This document shows, in pieces, positions 18,078-27,864 of a DNA stretch of 51,058 nt. This DNA is from Saprospiraceae bacterium (GTDB lineage: Bacteria > Bacteroidota > Bacteroidia > Chitinophagales > Saprospiraceae). A model generated the notes under the pieces. The model saw nothing but the letters and a program-made list of their open reading frames with translations. It searched no databases and was not told the DNA's origin. The translations under genes and the position numbers were made by a program. Within the stretch, counting starts at the first letter, position 1, and every line of letters begins with the position of its first letter. The stretch spans positions 1 through 51,058 of the forward strand of contig JANQLV010000026.1 in assembly GCA_028280415.1 (NCBI GenBank), given 5' to 3'.

Positions 18078-18115
18078 CGGAGCTTTTCAGAAATACTGTC
18101 AAAAAGATAAGGATC

Positions 18116-18178
18116 ATGAAAAGCAATAACAAATTAAGCATACTTAATTTTATACTCAAATGGATAAAAGTAATATAA
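18116..18178 (+). CDS. Possible 20-codon upstream ORF overlapping the yidC start
   Basis: ATG at 18116 opens MKSNNKLSILNFILKWIKVI and stops at TAA 18176-18178, overlapping the first six codons of yidC in another frame. An AAGGA sequence (18108-18112) precedes it at a usable distance. The peptide is hydrophobic with a basic N-terminus. It might couple or limit YidC translation, or be chance. Confidence 0.25.
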   Translation: MKSNNKLSILNFILKWIKVI

Positions 18179-20043
18179 CGGGTTTAGTCTTGATCATGTT
18201 ACTGGTTGTAGCCTGGTCATGGTTTACGAAACCAAGTGCGGAAGAGATTCAAAGAGATCAAGAAATTCAGGATTCTTTGAGAAATGTAGAGGAAGAAAGA
18301 GCTCGCCTGGAGAGAGAAACGGTAGTCGACCTGGGGGAAAGTATTCCCATCGATACCAGTGAAACAGATTCGGCTAAACAAGTGCTTTTACAGCGAGAGT
18401 TTGGAGCTTTTGCAAACAATGCTTCCGGAGAACCGAAGTTGTATACCCTTGAAAATGATCTTTTCAAGGTTGTTTTTACCAATAAAGGAGGACGGATCAA
18501 AGAGGTGGAATTGAAGAACTATCAAAAATTGACAATTGACAGCAACAGGGTAGAACATAAGTCTCCACTTAAATTGCTGGAAGATGATAAAAATAAATTT
18601 GATTTCGATCTGAATATTGCCGGAGTACCGGGCGGGAAAATCAATACGGATAAGCTTTATTTTGGCGGGCAGATGAGTGGTAATACCATTATCTTCAAAG
18701 CAGATGCGGGCAATGGGGCTTATATTGAGCAGAAGTATACGATTACCCCTGACGATTATACAATCGATTACGATATCAATTTGGTAGGATTGGAAGCTCT
18801 GGGACACCGGGCGGGTAGTCTCAATATCAATTGGGTTAACTGGCTGGATAGAATCGAGCATAATACGGATTACGAGACAAACTATACTTCTATTTATTTC
18901 AAAGAGATCGACAATGATCCGGATCACTGTTCCTGTACTGCTGCTGATACCGAAGATGCGGATGGAAAACCCTTGAAATGGGTATCGCATTCCAACCAGT
19001 TTTTCAACTCGACTTTGATTGCTGATAACTTTTTTACGAAAGGAAATATGGAGATAGAGCTGACGGACGAGACTTCAGAGGATTTGAAGAAGTTGAATTC
19101 ATCAGTGGAAATTCCATTAAACGGAAATACTGCTTCCATGCAATTTTATATTGGTCCGAATGAATTCAAGCGACTGGCCAGCTATAATCTGGATATGGAA
19201 GATATTATTCCTTACGGCTCCAGTATTTTTGGCACAATCAACCGCTGGATCATTCGTCCGATTTTCAATTTTCTGTCTTCATTTATAAGTAGTGCAGGAA
19301 TCGTTATTCTGCTGTTGACCTTTTTGGTAAAAATTGCCCTATATCCTTTGACTTATAAGATGCTTTATTCGCAATCAAAAATGTCTGCATTAAAGCCTCG
19401 TTTATCCAAATTAAAGGAAAAGAATCCGGACGATGCGCAGGCCGTACAAATGGAAACGATGAAGCTCTATCGCGAATTTGGAGTAAATCCACTGGGAGGC
19501 TGTTTCCCGATTGCCTTGCAGATGCCGATCTGGTTTGCTTTGTATCGCTTCTTTCCGGCCTCTATTGAATTCAGGCAAGCGAGCTTTCTCTGGGCCACCG
19601 ATTTATCGAGTTATGATGTAATCGCCTATTTACCTTTTAATATTCCTTTCTACGGAGAGCATATTAGTTTATTCACTATTCTCTGGGCTTTGACTACGGT
19701 AATTTACACCTACTACAATACCAAGCACATGGATATGGCAGTCAATCCGATGATGAAATACATGCAATATTTTATGCCAATCATGTTCTTGTTTTTCTTC
19801 AATAACTTTGCTTCTGGTCTGTCCTGTTACTTGTTTTTTAGTAATTTGATGAATATTACACAGACTATTGTAACGAAGAATTATCTGATTGATAAAAAGA
19901 AAATAGAAAAGGAACTGGAAGATTATCGCAAGAAGCCGAAGAAGAAAGGAGGTTTTCAGGATCGACTGGCAGAAGCGATGAAACAAGCGCAAGCTGCTCA
20001 GGCCGAGCGGGAAAAAAATGTGAATAAGAAAAAGAAAAAGTAG
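18160..20043 (+). CDS. yidC: Membrane protein insertase YidC
   Basis: A 627-residue inner-membrane insertase/chaperone acting alone or with SecYEG. An N-terminal anchor helix (about 5-22) is followed by a large periplasmic beta-sandwich domain (about 85-340). The conserved C-terminal five-helix core then runs from about 365 to 575, with GVNPLGGCFPIALQMPIWFALY and the FASGLSCYLFFSNLMNITQ helix. The groove arginine of the E. coli protein appears here as lysine (TFLVKIALYPLTYK), keeping the positive charge. The tail after about 595 is strongly basic (ending KKKKK), as in many Bacteroidota YidC, and may contact ribosomes. No rnpA or rpmH lies nearby. Confidence 0.95.
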   Translation: MDKSNITGLVLIMLLVVAWSWFTKPSAEEIQRDQEIQDSLRNVEEERARLERETVVDLGESIPIDTSETDSAKQVLLQREFGAFANNASGEPKLYTLENDLFKVVFTNKGGRIKEVELKNYQKLTIDSNRVEHKSPLKLLEDDKNKFDFDLNIAGVPGGKINTDKLYFGGQMSGNTIIFKADAGNGAYIEQKYTITPDDYTIDYDINLVGLEALGHRAGSLNINWVNWLDRIEHNTDYETNYTSIYFKEIDNDPDHCSCTAADTEDADGKPLKWVSHSNQFFNSTLIADNFFTKGNMEIELTDETSEDLKKLNSSVEIPLNGNTASMQFYIGPNEFKRLASYNLDMEDIIPYGSSIFGTINRWIIRPIFNFLSSFISSAGIVILLLTFLVKIALYPLTYKMLYSQSKMSALKPRLSKLKEKNPDDAQAVQMETMKLYREFGVNPLGGCFPIALQMPIWFALYRFFPASIEFRQASFLWATDLSSYDVIAYLPFNIPFYGEHISLFTILWALTTVIYTYYNTKHMDMAVNPMMKYMQYFMPIMFLFFFNNFASGLSCYLFFSNLMNITQTIVTKNYLIDKKKIEKELEDYRKKPKKKGGFQDRLAEAMKQAQAAQAEREKNVNKKKKK

Positions 20044-20107
20044 ATTCGAAACCTGATCATTGTACAGGTTGGAGGATAACGCGGCATTTGATTTTCGTTA
20101 TTCGATT

Positions 20108-20659
20108 ATGAAATATATTTGTTTTTGTTTTGCTATTATATTGTTTGGGACCTGTAGCCGGAAAACGAATCTTCCTGCAAAGACTGAAGATTTACCAGCA
20201 AAGCTAGCGGTAAAGGAGGAAGCGGTTGATGAACCGGAAGAGATCATAGTAGAAATAGAGGAGGAAGAAGAACAAATGTATCTGCTCTGTGAGTTTAGAC
20301 GAACTTCCTGTTATGGAAAATGTCCCGTTTATGCAATAAAATTATATTCTGATGGACGGGCGGAATTTAATGGCGTAGCAAATATTGAAAAAATTGGCCT
20401 TTACGAAGCCCATTGTGATCCCCAGGATTTCGAAAGCCTATTCACTGCTGCTGAAAAAGCAAATTATTTTGTTTTACGCAGTCAATATCCCGTAGATGGG
20501 CAAAAACTTAGCGATCTACCCAAAACAATTACCTACCTGAAAAGAAATGGCCTGGAAAAGCGCATTATCAATAATTATGATGCTCCGCCTGCTCTGATTA
20601 ATTTCGAAAAATGGCTGGATATTTTTTTCGAGGCATTGGATTGGAAGCCGAAGGATTGA
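20108..20659 (+). CDS. DUF6438-type lipoprotein
   Basis: A 183-residue predicted lipoprotein starting at the ATG 20108. Hydrophobic signal ending LFGTC, Cys16. An acidic linker (EEAVDEPEEIIVEIEEEEEQ, about 40-59) leads to a domain beginning FRRTSCYGKCPVYAIKLYSDGRAEFNGV. The CYGKCPxY signature followed by a DGxxxFxG strand is what I associate with DUF6438. The function is unknown. Two conserved cysteines could form a disulfide. It follows yidC after 64 bases and might be read through from it; it is convergent with the kelch gene. Confidence 0.65.
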   Translation: MKYICFCFAIILFGTCSRKTNLPAKTEDLPAKLAVKEEAVDEPEEIIVEIEEEEEQMYLLCEFRRTSCYGKCPVYAIKLYSDGRAEFNGVANIEKIGLYEAHCDPQDFESLFTAAEKANYFVLRSQYPVDGQKLSDLPKTITYLKRNGLEKRIINNYDAPPALINFEKWLDIFFEALDWKPKD

Positions 20660-20725
20660 TGAATGCTAATGCTTGAATGAATGAGTTTTGAATGATTGAA
20701 TGATTGATTGGCGGTAATTTTTTTA

Positions 20726-22039
20726 TTAGTTCGCTATTACAAAAGATGCTGCGCCGCTTTGATCTTCATTTTTAATCAGGATAAAATAAGTTCCATTAGA
20801 AAAGGCGCTCAAGTCAAGGTTAAACTGTTCACAATGATTTTCATTTTTAGAAATTAAAACTTTTCCCCTTTGATCGATGACAGAGATATCGAGCAGTTTG
20901 CAATTCATGGGTTCCGGTATTTTTATCTGAATAAAATCAGTTGCCGGATTTGGAAAAACGTTTAATTGAAAATCAACTAAGCGAAGATCGAAAACCTTTA
21001 GCGGAATATCTTGCCAATCCAGTCGCCAGACTTTGTTTGTCACGGTTTGATCAGTCAGCATACCACCTGCCAGATATTTGGTGTTTTCACTAACATCGGC
21101 AATCCCTCGCAAATCCATCGGGAGTTCTTCTGCAATATAGTGATCTGTTTGACCATCTATCGGACGATAGGCTGTACTGCGATTATTGGGCTGAACGCCT
21201 TGTCCATTATTATAGGCAATACCGTCGAAGTTATACGTATTATCTGCTCCTCCGAGAAAATAGACCAGCCCATTGGAAGTGGTTGCGGCAGCCCGGTAAG
21301 TTTTGGAATTAATGACTTGTCTCGACCAGTTAATTTCAGTTGGATTATCGGGATTGATTGCACCTTTTCTCAGGAGTACCTGAATGGCAAAATTTCCAGT
21401 TCTTGCACCTCCGTGAAAATAAATAGTATCATCGAGGATTGTCCCGGCTGCTCCGAATACGGGCACCTGGACGGGTTCAAGCGGAGTCCCCACCTGCCAG
21501 GTATTATTGGCCGGATCGTAAATTTGCACATTGGCCACATTGCCATTATTACTCCAGCCGGTAATCACATAGATTAAACTGTCTTTGTATACTACCTGAA
21601 CCTGATCATCAATGGGAATCGGGATAGGAGTAGCATCTTCCAAAAAGGTATTACTTGGGATGTGATAACGATGTACTCTGTTTGATGATATTTCCGAATC
21701 ATTTTCAAAAACATGATAGCCTCCGATGATATAAATGATATCTCCGACCCGGCTGGCCGAAGCGGCTATTTTCCCCAGAGTATCTGGTAATTCACCAATT
21801 GATTCCCAGGTATCCGTTTGCGTGTTATAGCGGTAAGAGCGATTGTGAATTCCACTATATATTTTGGTACTATCAATGCCTGCAAAGGAATAAACATAGG
21901 GTACACCATTCACAAAACCCTCGCAAACAGCATTATTACTGACGGATTCAGGCATAGGATGAAGTTCGGTGATCGACCAGTGCTGAGCCAGACACAGTGT
22001 GCCAATGGAGTTTAACAATAAAAATAGAAATAACTTCAT
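20726..22039 (-). CDS. Kelch-repeat secreted protein with T9SS sorting domain
   Basis: A 437-residue exported protein. Signal peptide MKLFLFLLLNSIGTLCLAQ. The body contains kelch-type blades: YVYSFAGID, IIYIIGGYHVF, LIYVITGWSN, TIYFHGGART, LVYFLGGADN and TKYLAGGML, each followed by tryptophan or tyrosine turns such as NTWQVG, consistent with a six-bladed propeller. The last 75 residues (LNVFPNPATDFIQIKIPEP ... GTYFILIKNEDQSGAASFVIAN) are a type A C-terminal sorting domain, so it should cross the outer membrane by T9SS. Kelch propellers bind proteins or sugars; galactose-oxidase-type copper ligands are not evident. It lies just downstream of the GH31 gene on the same strand (about 100 bases), so co-expression is possible. 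Confidence 0.82.
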   Translation of the reverse strand: MKLFLFLLLNSIGTLCLAQHWSITELHPMPESVSNNAVCEGFVNGVPYVYSFAGIDSTKIYSGIHNRSYRYNTQTDTWESIGELPDTLGKIAASASRVGDIIYIIGGYHVFENDSEISSNRVHRYHIPSNTFLEDATPIPIPIDDQVQVVYKDSLIYVITGWSNNGNVANVQIYDPANNTWQVGTPLEPVQVPVFGAAGTILDDTIYFHGGARTGNFAIQVLLRKGAINPDNPTEINWSRQVINSKTYRAAATTSNGLVYFLGGADNTYNFDGIAYNNGQGVQPNNRSTAYRPIDGQTDHYIAEELPMDLRGIADVSENTKYLAGGMLTDQTVTNKVWRLDWQDIPLKVFDLRLVDFQLNVFPNPATDFIQIKIPEPMNCKLLDISVIDQRGKVLISKNENHCEQFNLDLSAFSNGTYFILIKNEDQSGAASFVIAN

Positions 22040-22142
22040 ACCTGATGGGTTTTATTCTTGGGACTGTAAAAGTATAAAATAATAGCTTATACCTGTTTCC
22101 AAAGAAAGAGTTATCCTGTGGTTGTTTCGAAAATTAATAGCT

Positions 22143-24719
22143 CTATTTAAGTTCCACCTGCCGGAACCTGTTAGTGCAAGTGATTATATGAACGGCTTGT
22201 CCGTTTCGGTCGGATTTTTCAATTTTTATAATTTTGCCATCGACATGACAAGTGCTTGGCTCGAAAGGCAAGCCATAAAAGAATACATTTACATGCAAAT
22301 AACTGTCCGCATGTTCACCTGATTTTTTCTGAGTGATAGTGACTTGCTCATCTGTACCGGTGTATTCAAAGTCTTTTAGACTGTAGGCACTACCTTTATA
22401 ATCAAAACCATCTCCCTGATCCTCGTATAATTGACTGCTAAAAGTACCTTTTTCATAAAAAGCATGTAGCATTATTTCATCAATAGGAACTTGATCTGTA
22501 TTCTGACGAATAGGATAATGCGGAAGGATTGCACCTGCCTTAACAAAAAGCGGAATCTGTTGCAGAGGTGTTTTAACGGTTATTTTTTGTTTGCCCGAAA
22601 AGGCTTGAGCCGTCCAGTAGTGATACCATTTTCCGGCTGGCAGGTAGAGCGTTTGCTTTTTACTCCCTTTTTCTACCACGGGGCTAACCAGCAGTTGTTC
22701 TCCAAACATAAACTCCCTTTCCACTTCTTGTAAAACCGGATCATTTTGATCTTCGAAAATCAGGGAACGAAGCATCGGTTTCCCGCTTGTTATATACTTT
22801 TTGAAAGTCGTATAAAGATAGGGGAGTAGCTGATAACGCAATTCAATCGCATATCTGGAGAGAGCGGTATATTTTTCTCCAAAGGCCCAGGGCTCTTGAT
22901 CCAGCCGGTTAGCCAGCTCTTGTTCTTTTACTGCTTCACTATCGACCTCGGTAGCCCCATCGGTATTATTCCCCATACTATGTACGCGGTAAAGGGGATG
23001 AAATACACCGAGCTGCAACCAGCGGACAAAAAGCTCTCCATCGGGAGTATCTACAAATCCTCCGATATCCGACCCAACAAAAGAAAAACCAGAAATACTC
23101 AAGCGCTGACACTGACGATTGGCAATTTGCAGATGCTCCCAACTCGCTACATTATCGCCCGTCCAGACACAGGCATAGCGCTGACCACCGCTGTAGGTTG
23201 CACGGGTAATTACAAAAGGACGTCTGTGTCCTTTTAAGCGCAATAAGCCTTCAGTAGTCGCTCTGGACATATTCAGCCCATAGATATTATGAGCCTTGGC
23301 ATGGCTACAGGGATGGCCATCATAGTGATGCCGGATGTTTTCGGGAAATGATTTTGCATTGACTTTAAACACCGCTGGTTCGTTCATGTCGTTCCAGAAG
23401 CCAGCTACCCGGTTTTTGGAGTAAAGCTCAGCGTATTGATGCCCCCACCAGGAGCGGACAGCAGGAATGGTAAAATCAGGGAAGGCACAATTAGGGGGCC
23501 AAACCGGGCCTTCCATAATTTCCCCATCCGGTCTTTTGCAGAAAAAATCTTTTTCTTTCCCTTCCTTATAAACTTTATAATCTTCATCTACTTTGAGACC
23601 GGGATCGATCATCACGACTGTTTTGAAGCCAATCTCTCTCAGACTTCGAATCATCTGAGTCGGGTTTGGAAAATATTCTTTATTCCAGGTAAAACAGCGA
23701 TACTCGTCCATATAGTCGATATCCAGGTAAATCGCATCGCAAGGAATTTTTCTGGAACGAAATTCTTTAGCTATTTCCATTACTCTGGCTTCCGGATAAT
23801 AGCTCCATCGACACTGGTGGAAACCCAATGCCCAGAGGGGAGGAAGTTCAGGCTTGCCTGTAATCTCCGTATATCGAGTAGCGACCTTGTCGAGTTCGGG
23901 CCCATAAATGAAGTAGTAATTCATTTCGCCTCCTTCTGCCGAAAATGTTATTTGTCCGTTTTCTTCGCTATCAAAATCAAAATGGGTTCGATAGGAGTTA
24001 TCGAAGAAAATTCCGTAGGCCTTCCCTTGATGTAAACCATAGTAGAAGGGGATGGCTTTATATAAAGGATCAGAGTCTTCATTGTAAGCAAAAGCATCGG
24101 TAGCCCAGTTTTGCAGCTTTTGCCCCCTTAGATTCAGCGCTCCGGATTTATCACCCAAACCAAAATAGCATTCTTCCACTTGAGTTTTCTTGGATAATTC
24201 GATAGTTTCCAGGCCTTTGAGAATCGTTGCCCGGGCATAAAAGCCCTGATCTTCTTCAGAGATGATGTTTCCGTTTTTATCAAAAAAACTAAGCAGGAGA
24301 CCGGCCTTGCTAATCCTGCATTCCAGATCAGCGGTGCGAATACTGTAATAATCCGGGCTGATATTAAAATCAATGGCTGTTTCTACTGCCTGAAATTGCT
24401 CATCGATTGCGTAGGAAAAATCTGCGGGGAATTCCTTCTTTAAACTATAACGACATCTAAAAATGGAATCTGAGAAGATTTCGATCTTTAATTGGATTTC
24501 GTTTTTACAAGAAAATAAAAACAAATTACTGGCAATGCGATTAACATTATTTACCACATCCGGTCGATATTCCATATATACATCCGGATAGCGCTCGCTT
24601 CCTTCTGTCAAATCGATATTAATAACTTCGTCTTTTACCGTTGATTCTGCATCCTTCTGAACAGCATCTGTTATTTGGGCATTAACTGGTGTCTCAATCG
24701 CTTTTTCCGAATCTTTCAT
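22143..24719 (-). CDS. Glycoside hydrolase family 31 alpha-glucosidase
   Basis: An 858-residue retaining alpha-glycosidase, probably hydrolysing alpha-glucosides from maltodextrin or isomaltose-type substrates. An N-terminal galactose-mutarotase-like domain (about 45-280) precedes a (beta/alpha)8 barrel. The barrel has the GH31 signatures WALGFHQCRWSYYPE, DAIYLDIDYMDEYRCFTW, GFWNDMNEPAVF (nucleophile Asp near 444) and WTGDNVASWEHL (acid/base Asp near 522). C-terminal beta domains follow. No signal peptide is seen, and a charged N-terminal 40 residues suggest a cytoplasmic enzyme. Related GH31 activities such as alpha-xylosidase are less likely because the IDYMD and RCFTW segments are glucosidase-like, but substrate cannot be fixed by eye. 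Confidence 0.92.
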   Translation of the reverse strand: MKDSEKAIETPVNAQITDAVQKDAESTVKDEVINIDLTEGSERYPDVYMEYRPDVVNNVNRIASNLFLFSCKNEIQLKIEIFSDSIFRCRYSLKKEFPADFSYAIDEQFQAVETAIDFNISPDYYSIRTADLECRISKAGLLLSFFDKNGNIISEEDQGFYARATILKGLETIELSKKTQVEECYFGLGDKSGALNLRGQKLQNWATDAFAYNEDSDPLYKAIPFYYGLHQGKAYGIFFDNSYRTHFDFDSEENGQITFSAEGGEMNYYFIYGPELDKVATRYTEITGKPELPPLWALGFHQCRWSYYPEARVMEIAKEFRSRKIPCDAIYLDIDYMDEYRCFTWNKEYFPNPTQMIRSLREIGFKTVVMIDPGLKVDEDYKVYKEGKEKDFFCKRPDGEIMEGPVWPPNCAFPDFTIPAVRSWWGHQYAELYSKNRVAGFWNDMNEPAVFKVNAKSFPENIRHHYDGHPCSHAKAHNIYGLNMSRATTEGLLRLKGHRRPFVITRATYSGGQRYACVWTGDNVASWEHLQIANRQCQRLSISGFSFVGSDIGGFVDTPDGELFVRWLQLGVFHPLYRVHSMGNNTDGATEVDSEAVKEQELANRLDQEPWAFGEKYTALSRYAIELRYQLLPYLYTTFKKYITSGKPMLRSLIFEDQNDPVLQEVEREFMFGEQLLVSPVVEKGSKKQTLYLPAGKWYHYWTAQAFSGKQKITVKTPLQQIPLFVKAGAILPHYPIRQNTDQVPIDEIMLHAFYEKGTFSSQLYEDQGDGFDYKGSAYSLKDFEYTGTDEQVTITQKKSGEHADSYLHVNVFFYGLPFEPSTCHVDGKIIKIEKSDRNGQAVHIITCTNRFRQVELK

Positions 24720-24944
24720 GATTTGATACTTTCAAAAAATAAAAACTGAAAATAGTGGCTTTATCAGGAAGGCTGTTATTGGTAAATTCAAATCTAAATG
24801 ACTGCAAATTTAGACGGATAGAATTGAAGGACTAAAGTTAGTGATAAGAAAACGAACGAGGAAATGTTTTGAAAAATACCTGTGAAGCATGAGGTCAAGT
24901 TCCGGCATTTCCTGGAGTATTCTAATCTTTCAGGTAAATCCCGG

Positions 24945-26054
24945 CTATAGTTTGGGATTTTCTTCCGGGGGAGTATCCGGATTGGTTTCAGGTTCCTTTA
25001 ATTCATTAATAATTCCCAGGTCTTTAGCGCGACGTTCCCAGTTTTTCCGGGCTAGCCTTTGCATATCGTCTACATTATCAAATTCATCCACGATTTCCAT
25101 TCCCAGCAAGGTCTCAATTACATCTTCCATAGTTACGATGCCCGCCATTCCGCCAAACTCATCTACAACCAGGGCAATATGCTCGCGACTTTCCATCAGC
25201 TTGTTGAATAATTCTGGCATCGGCAATACTTCATTGACGATTTTTATTGGTCGCTTAATGCTTTTCAAAGGATGCTCTCCTTTTTTGTGGATGATCGAGG
25301 AAAGTAGTTCGTCTTTTAGTATGAAACCGGTAATTTGATCTTTTACCCCTTCAAAAACCGGAATTCTGGAAAATCTTAAATTTTTATTTTCATCAAAAAA
25401 GCTCTGAATACTTTTCTCTTCATTAGCGGCTTTGACGACTGTCCGGGGAGTCATTATATCTTTTGCCTGTATAGTATTAAAACGCAGGAGATTATTGATA
25501 ATTCTACTTTCGCCTTGTTTCAGAGCGCCTTCCTTGGTACCAATATTGGCCATGGCCAGAAAATCTGCGCGACTAAAAACACTTTTTGATTTATCTTTTT
25601 TTAGTTTCCTGGTGATCAGTTGAGTGATCCAGATAATCGGCCAAAGCAGGATAATAACCCAGTGCAGGGAGTTAATCGTAAAACCAGCCAGGGGTTGCCA
25701 GTAATTGGCACCAAGGGTTTTGGGAATGATTTCCGAAGCGACTAAAATAACGATAGTCATTGCAATAGGAACAATGATATCGGTTACTAGGGGGTTGCCG
25801 GGGAATGCTTCCGATGCCGAATTACCGACCATGATGGCACCGATAGTATGGGCAATAGTATTTAGGGTAAGAATAGCAGCCAAAGGACGGTCAATATTGT
25901 CTTTAAATGCTTTTAGACGCTTACCAAAAGTAGTGTTTTCCTGAAATTTGCGTTCGGCGAAAGCAGGTGTAATACTTAACAGGGCCGCTTCCCAAATCGA
26001 GCATAAAAATGAAAAAATGGTTGAGACTAATCCCCAGGCAATTACGGAGAACAT
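24945..26054 (-). CDS. CNNM/CorC-like membrane protein with DUF21 and CBS pair
   Basis: A 369-residue protein of the hemolysin C/CNNM group, proposed to take part in Mg2+/Co2+ homeostasis. The N-terminal DUF21 domain has four hydrophobic segments, with ITPAFAERKF and ASEIIPKTLGANYW typical of the family. Two CBS domains follow (DIMTPRTVVKAA to about 250, then PMPELFNKLMESREHIALVVDEFGGMAGIVTMEDVIETLLG). The HTMEDV/GMAGIVTMEDV element is diagnostic. The C-terminal CorC_HlyC domain of full-length members is missing; the protein ends in a Pro/Glu-rich tail, as in short family members. It starts at ATG 26054, with a TAAATTTG -10 box 23 bases upstream. Confidence 0.87.
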   Translation of the reverse strand: MFSVIAWGLVSTIFSFLCSIWEAALLSITPAFAERKFQENTTFGKRLKAFKDNIDRPLAAILTLNTIAHTIGAIMVGNSASEAFPGNPLVTDIIVPIAMTIVILVASEIIPKTLGANYWQPLAGFTINSLHWVIILLWPIIWITQLITRKLKKDKSKSVFSRADFLAMANIGTKEGALKQGESRIINNLLRFNTIQAKDIMTPRTVVKAANEEKSIQSFFDENKNLRFSRIPVFEGVKDQITGFILKDELLSSIIHKKGEHPLKSIKRPIKIVNEVLPMPELFNKLMESREHIALVVDEFGGMAGIVTMEDVIETLLGMEIVDEFDNVDDMQRLARKNWERRAKDLGIINELKEPETNPDTPPEENPKL

Positions 26055-26076
26055 GTATGTGATTATTGTTGAATTG

Positions 26077-26084
26077 CAAATTTA
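26077..26084 (-). promoter_or_regulatory. Probable -10 box of the CNNM gene
   Basis: TAAATTTG on the minus strand fits TAnnTTTG. It lies directly after the terminator of the upstream LysM gene and 22 bases before the ATG, consistent with independent transcription of the CNNM gene. Confidence 0.4.
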
Positions 26085-26089
26085 AAAGA

Positions 26090-26122
26090 AATCCCGAATC
26101 TTCACAATGAAAATTCGGGATT
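26090..26122 (-). terminator. Intrinsic terminator of the LysM gene
   Basis: A perfect 10-bp stem AATCCCGAAT/ATTCGGGATT with a 13-base loop, followed on the minus strand by TCTTTTAAA. It begins 27 bases after the LysM gene stop codon. Confidence 0.75.
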
Positions 26123-26148
26123 GCTCAGTAGTCAATGAAAAGACTGCT

Positions 26149-27864
26149 TTAATTCACATATAATCGTTGATAAGGAATAATTATCTCATTAATTTCGAGA
26201 TTGTTAAGAGAGCGTAATTCATCTACTGAAAGGCTATAGGATTTTGCAATACTGTAAATAGTCTCATTTTCTTTGACGATATGAATTTGTCTTTTTTGAG
26301 GACCATTTTCTACAATGATTCGCCCTTCGGTCGTATCGTATCCTTTTGGAACATCGCCGGTAACTGAAACGGTAGTAGAGGCGGGTGTTGGAGTGGTTGT
26401 CGGACAGTTACAATCTGAGATTCGCAATTTCTGACCTACTCTGAGAATATTGGAAGTCAAACCATTAATGGCTTTGAATTTATCAACCGTATAGCCATAT
26501 TTTTTGGCCAATTGATAAAGTGTTTCCCCGCTTTTTACGGTATGTATGAAATTAGAACCGTCTTTGGCTACCAAAATATCTCCTTCCCCCGGACTAACTT
26601 CATTAGCAGGACGGGTATACAGTTTCTGACAAGTGCTGATAACATTATTTCTCAGCCCGTTAAAGCTTTTCAACTGACTTACGGAAAGACCGTACTGACG
26701 GGCGATTCCATAGAGTGTCTCATTGGGTTGTACGACATGTACGCCGTAAGTGGAAACTTCCTGACAGTAAATATAGGTACTTGGTCCCGGGTCCACATTT
26801 ACTACATTGGTATTCGTATTGGTCTCTATGGTTGGGGGAGAAGTGATTACTGTACCAGGACTTGTGTTATCTCCAACGAGCTGTCCATTTCTAAAGGTAT
26901 TCCCTCCGCAGGACGTATTGGCAGGTAATCCGGTAGAACGATCCATATACAGATTGCGATCCAAATCTTTATAAATTGGACAGTTGCCATCGTAATTGGT
27001 GTTTGTTGTAGTATTTACTTCACCATTCGAGGGATTATTATCCGGATTATTGGTCGCAACTGTATTCTTATCCACTTTATTGCTAAAGATCGGGCTGGAT
27101 ACACTACCTCTCCGGCTGCTGTAGAAAGAGCTTGCGATACCGTCGCGATTGCGATTACAGTAGGAATTTATATAGCTTTTGATTGCTACACCGTTTATGG
27201 ATATCAGATCCAGAACATTGCTTTCCGCATCGGTTTGATTAAAACCTGTTTTTTCCTGAATCACACCTATACCGGGAATAATCGTTAGCTCCGAATAGTT
27301 CTTTCCGGCTTTTTGCTTCGTTTTAGTAAAAAGGAATTTCTTGGGGCATGTATGTGAAAGTGTACCATTATAGAATACTTTTGCATCGCTCCCTTTTCTG
27401 GCCAGATTAGCACCATTGGCAGGTTGCGAATAATCATAGGCAAAAATATTGTCTACGCCAGAGAAGCCTATACCTCTTTTTGAAATCTGGGCATAAGTAC
27501 TGATTCCAACAGGAGAAACATTATAGCCTTTTCCGTTGCGCTTTACAATAAAAACCTGCAAATCGCCACTATTGATCTCCCTAACCATTCTTTCGTTGAT
27601 AGAGACATCTCTACATTTTTTGACATTATTGGGCTTTGTTTCGTAATCGATCTTGCTTTCGATTCCAACTTCCAGAATTACTTTTTCCTGTTCGTTTAGC
27701 CTCAAGTGATATACGATATGGCTAAATCCGGATTGCACACCTTTATAGCGGTATTCGTAGCGATCCATACAGGCCGCATCATACTCCAGATAAAGCGTGT
27801 TCGCCATGCTTGCTTGGTACATAAACATGCCCAAGAATAAAATAAAGAATTTAGACACTTTCAT
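26149..27864 (-). CDS. Exported protein with three LysM domains
   Basis: A 571-residue protein with signal peptide MKVSKFFILFLGMFMYQASMA. Residues 22-230 form a cysteine-containing N-terminal domain I do not recognise. It is followed by a Asn/Thr-rich, low-complexity linker (about 245-365). Three C-terminal LysM modules lie at about 374-417 (HVVQPNETLYGIARQYGLSV), 439-482 (HTVKSGETLYQLAKKYGYTV) and 527-570 (HIVKENETIYSIAKSYSLSV). LysM modules bind the GlcNAc backbone of peptidoglycan, so the protein is likely periplasmic and wall-bound. No hydrolase domain is visible; the N-terminal part may be a structural or binding module. It has its own terminator. Confidence 0.85.
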   Translation of the reverse strand: MKVSKFFILFLGMFMYQASMANTLYLEYDAACMDRYEYRYKGVQSGFSHIVYHLRLNEQEKVILEVGIESKIDYETKPNNVKKCRDVSINERMVREINSGDLQVFIVKRNGKGYNVSPVGISTYAQISKRGIGFSGVDNIFAYDYSQPANGANLARKGSDAKVFYNGTLSHTCPKKFLFTKTKQKAGKNYSELTIIPGIGVIQEKTGFNQTDAESNVLDLISINGVAIKSYINSYCNRNRDGIASSFYSSRRGSVSSPIFSNKVDKNTVATNNPDNNPSNGEVNTTTNTNYDGNCPIYKDLDRNLYMDRSTGLPANTSCGGNTFRNGQLVGDNTSPGTVITSPPTIETNTNTNVVNVDPGPSTYIYCQEVSTYGVHVVQPNETLYGIARQYGLSVSQLKSFNGLRNNVISTCQKLYTRPANEVSPGEGDILVAKDGSNFIHTVKSGETLYQLAKKYGYTVDKFKAINGLTSNILRVGQKLRISDCNCPTTTPTPASTTVSVTGDVPKGYDTTEGRIIVENGPQKRQIHIVKENETIYSIAKSYSLSVDELRSLNNLEINEIIIPYQRLYVN

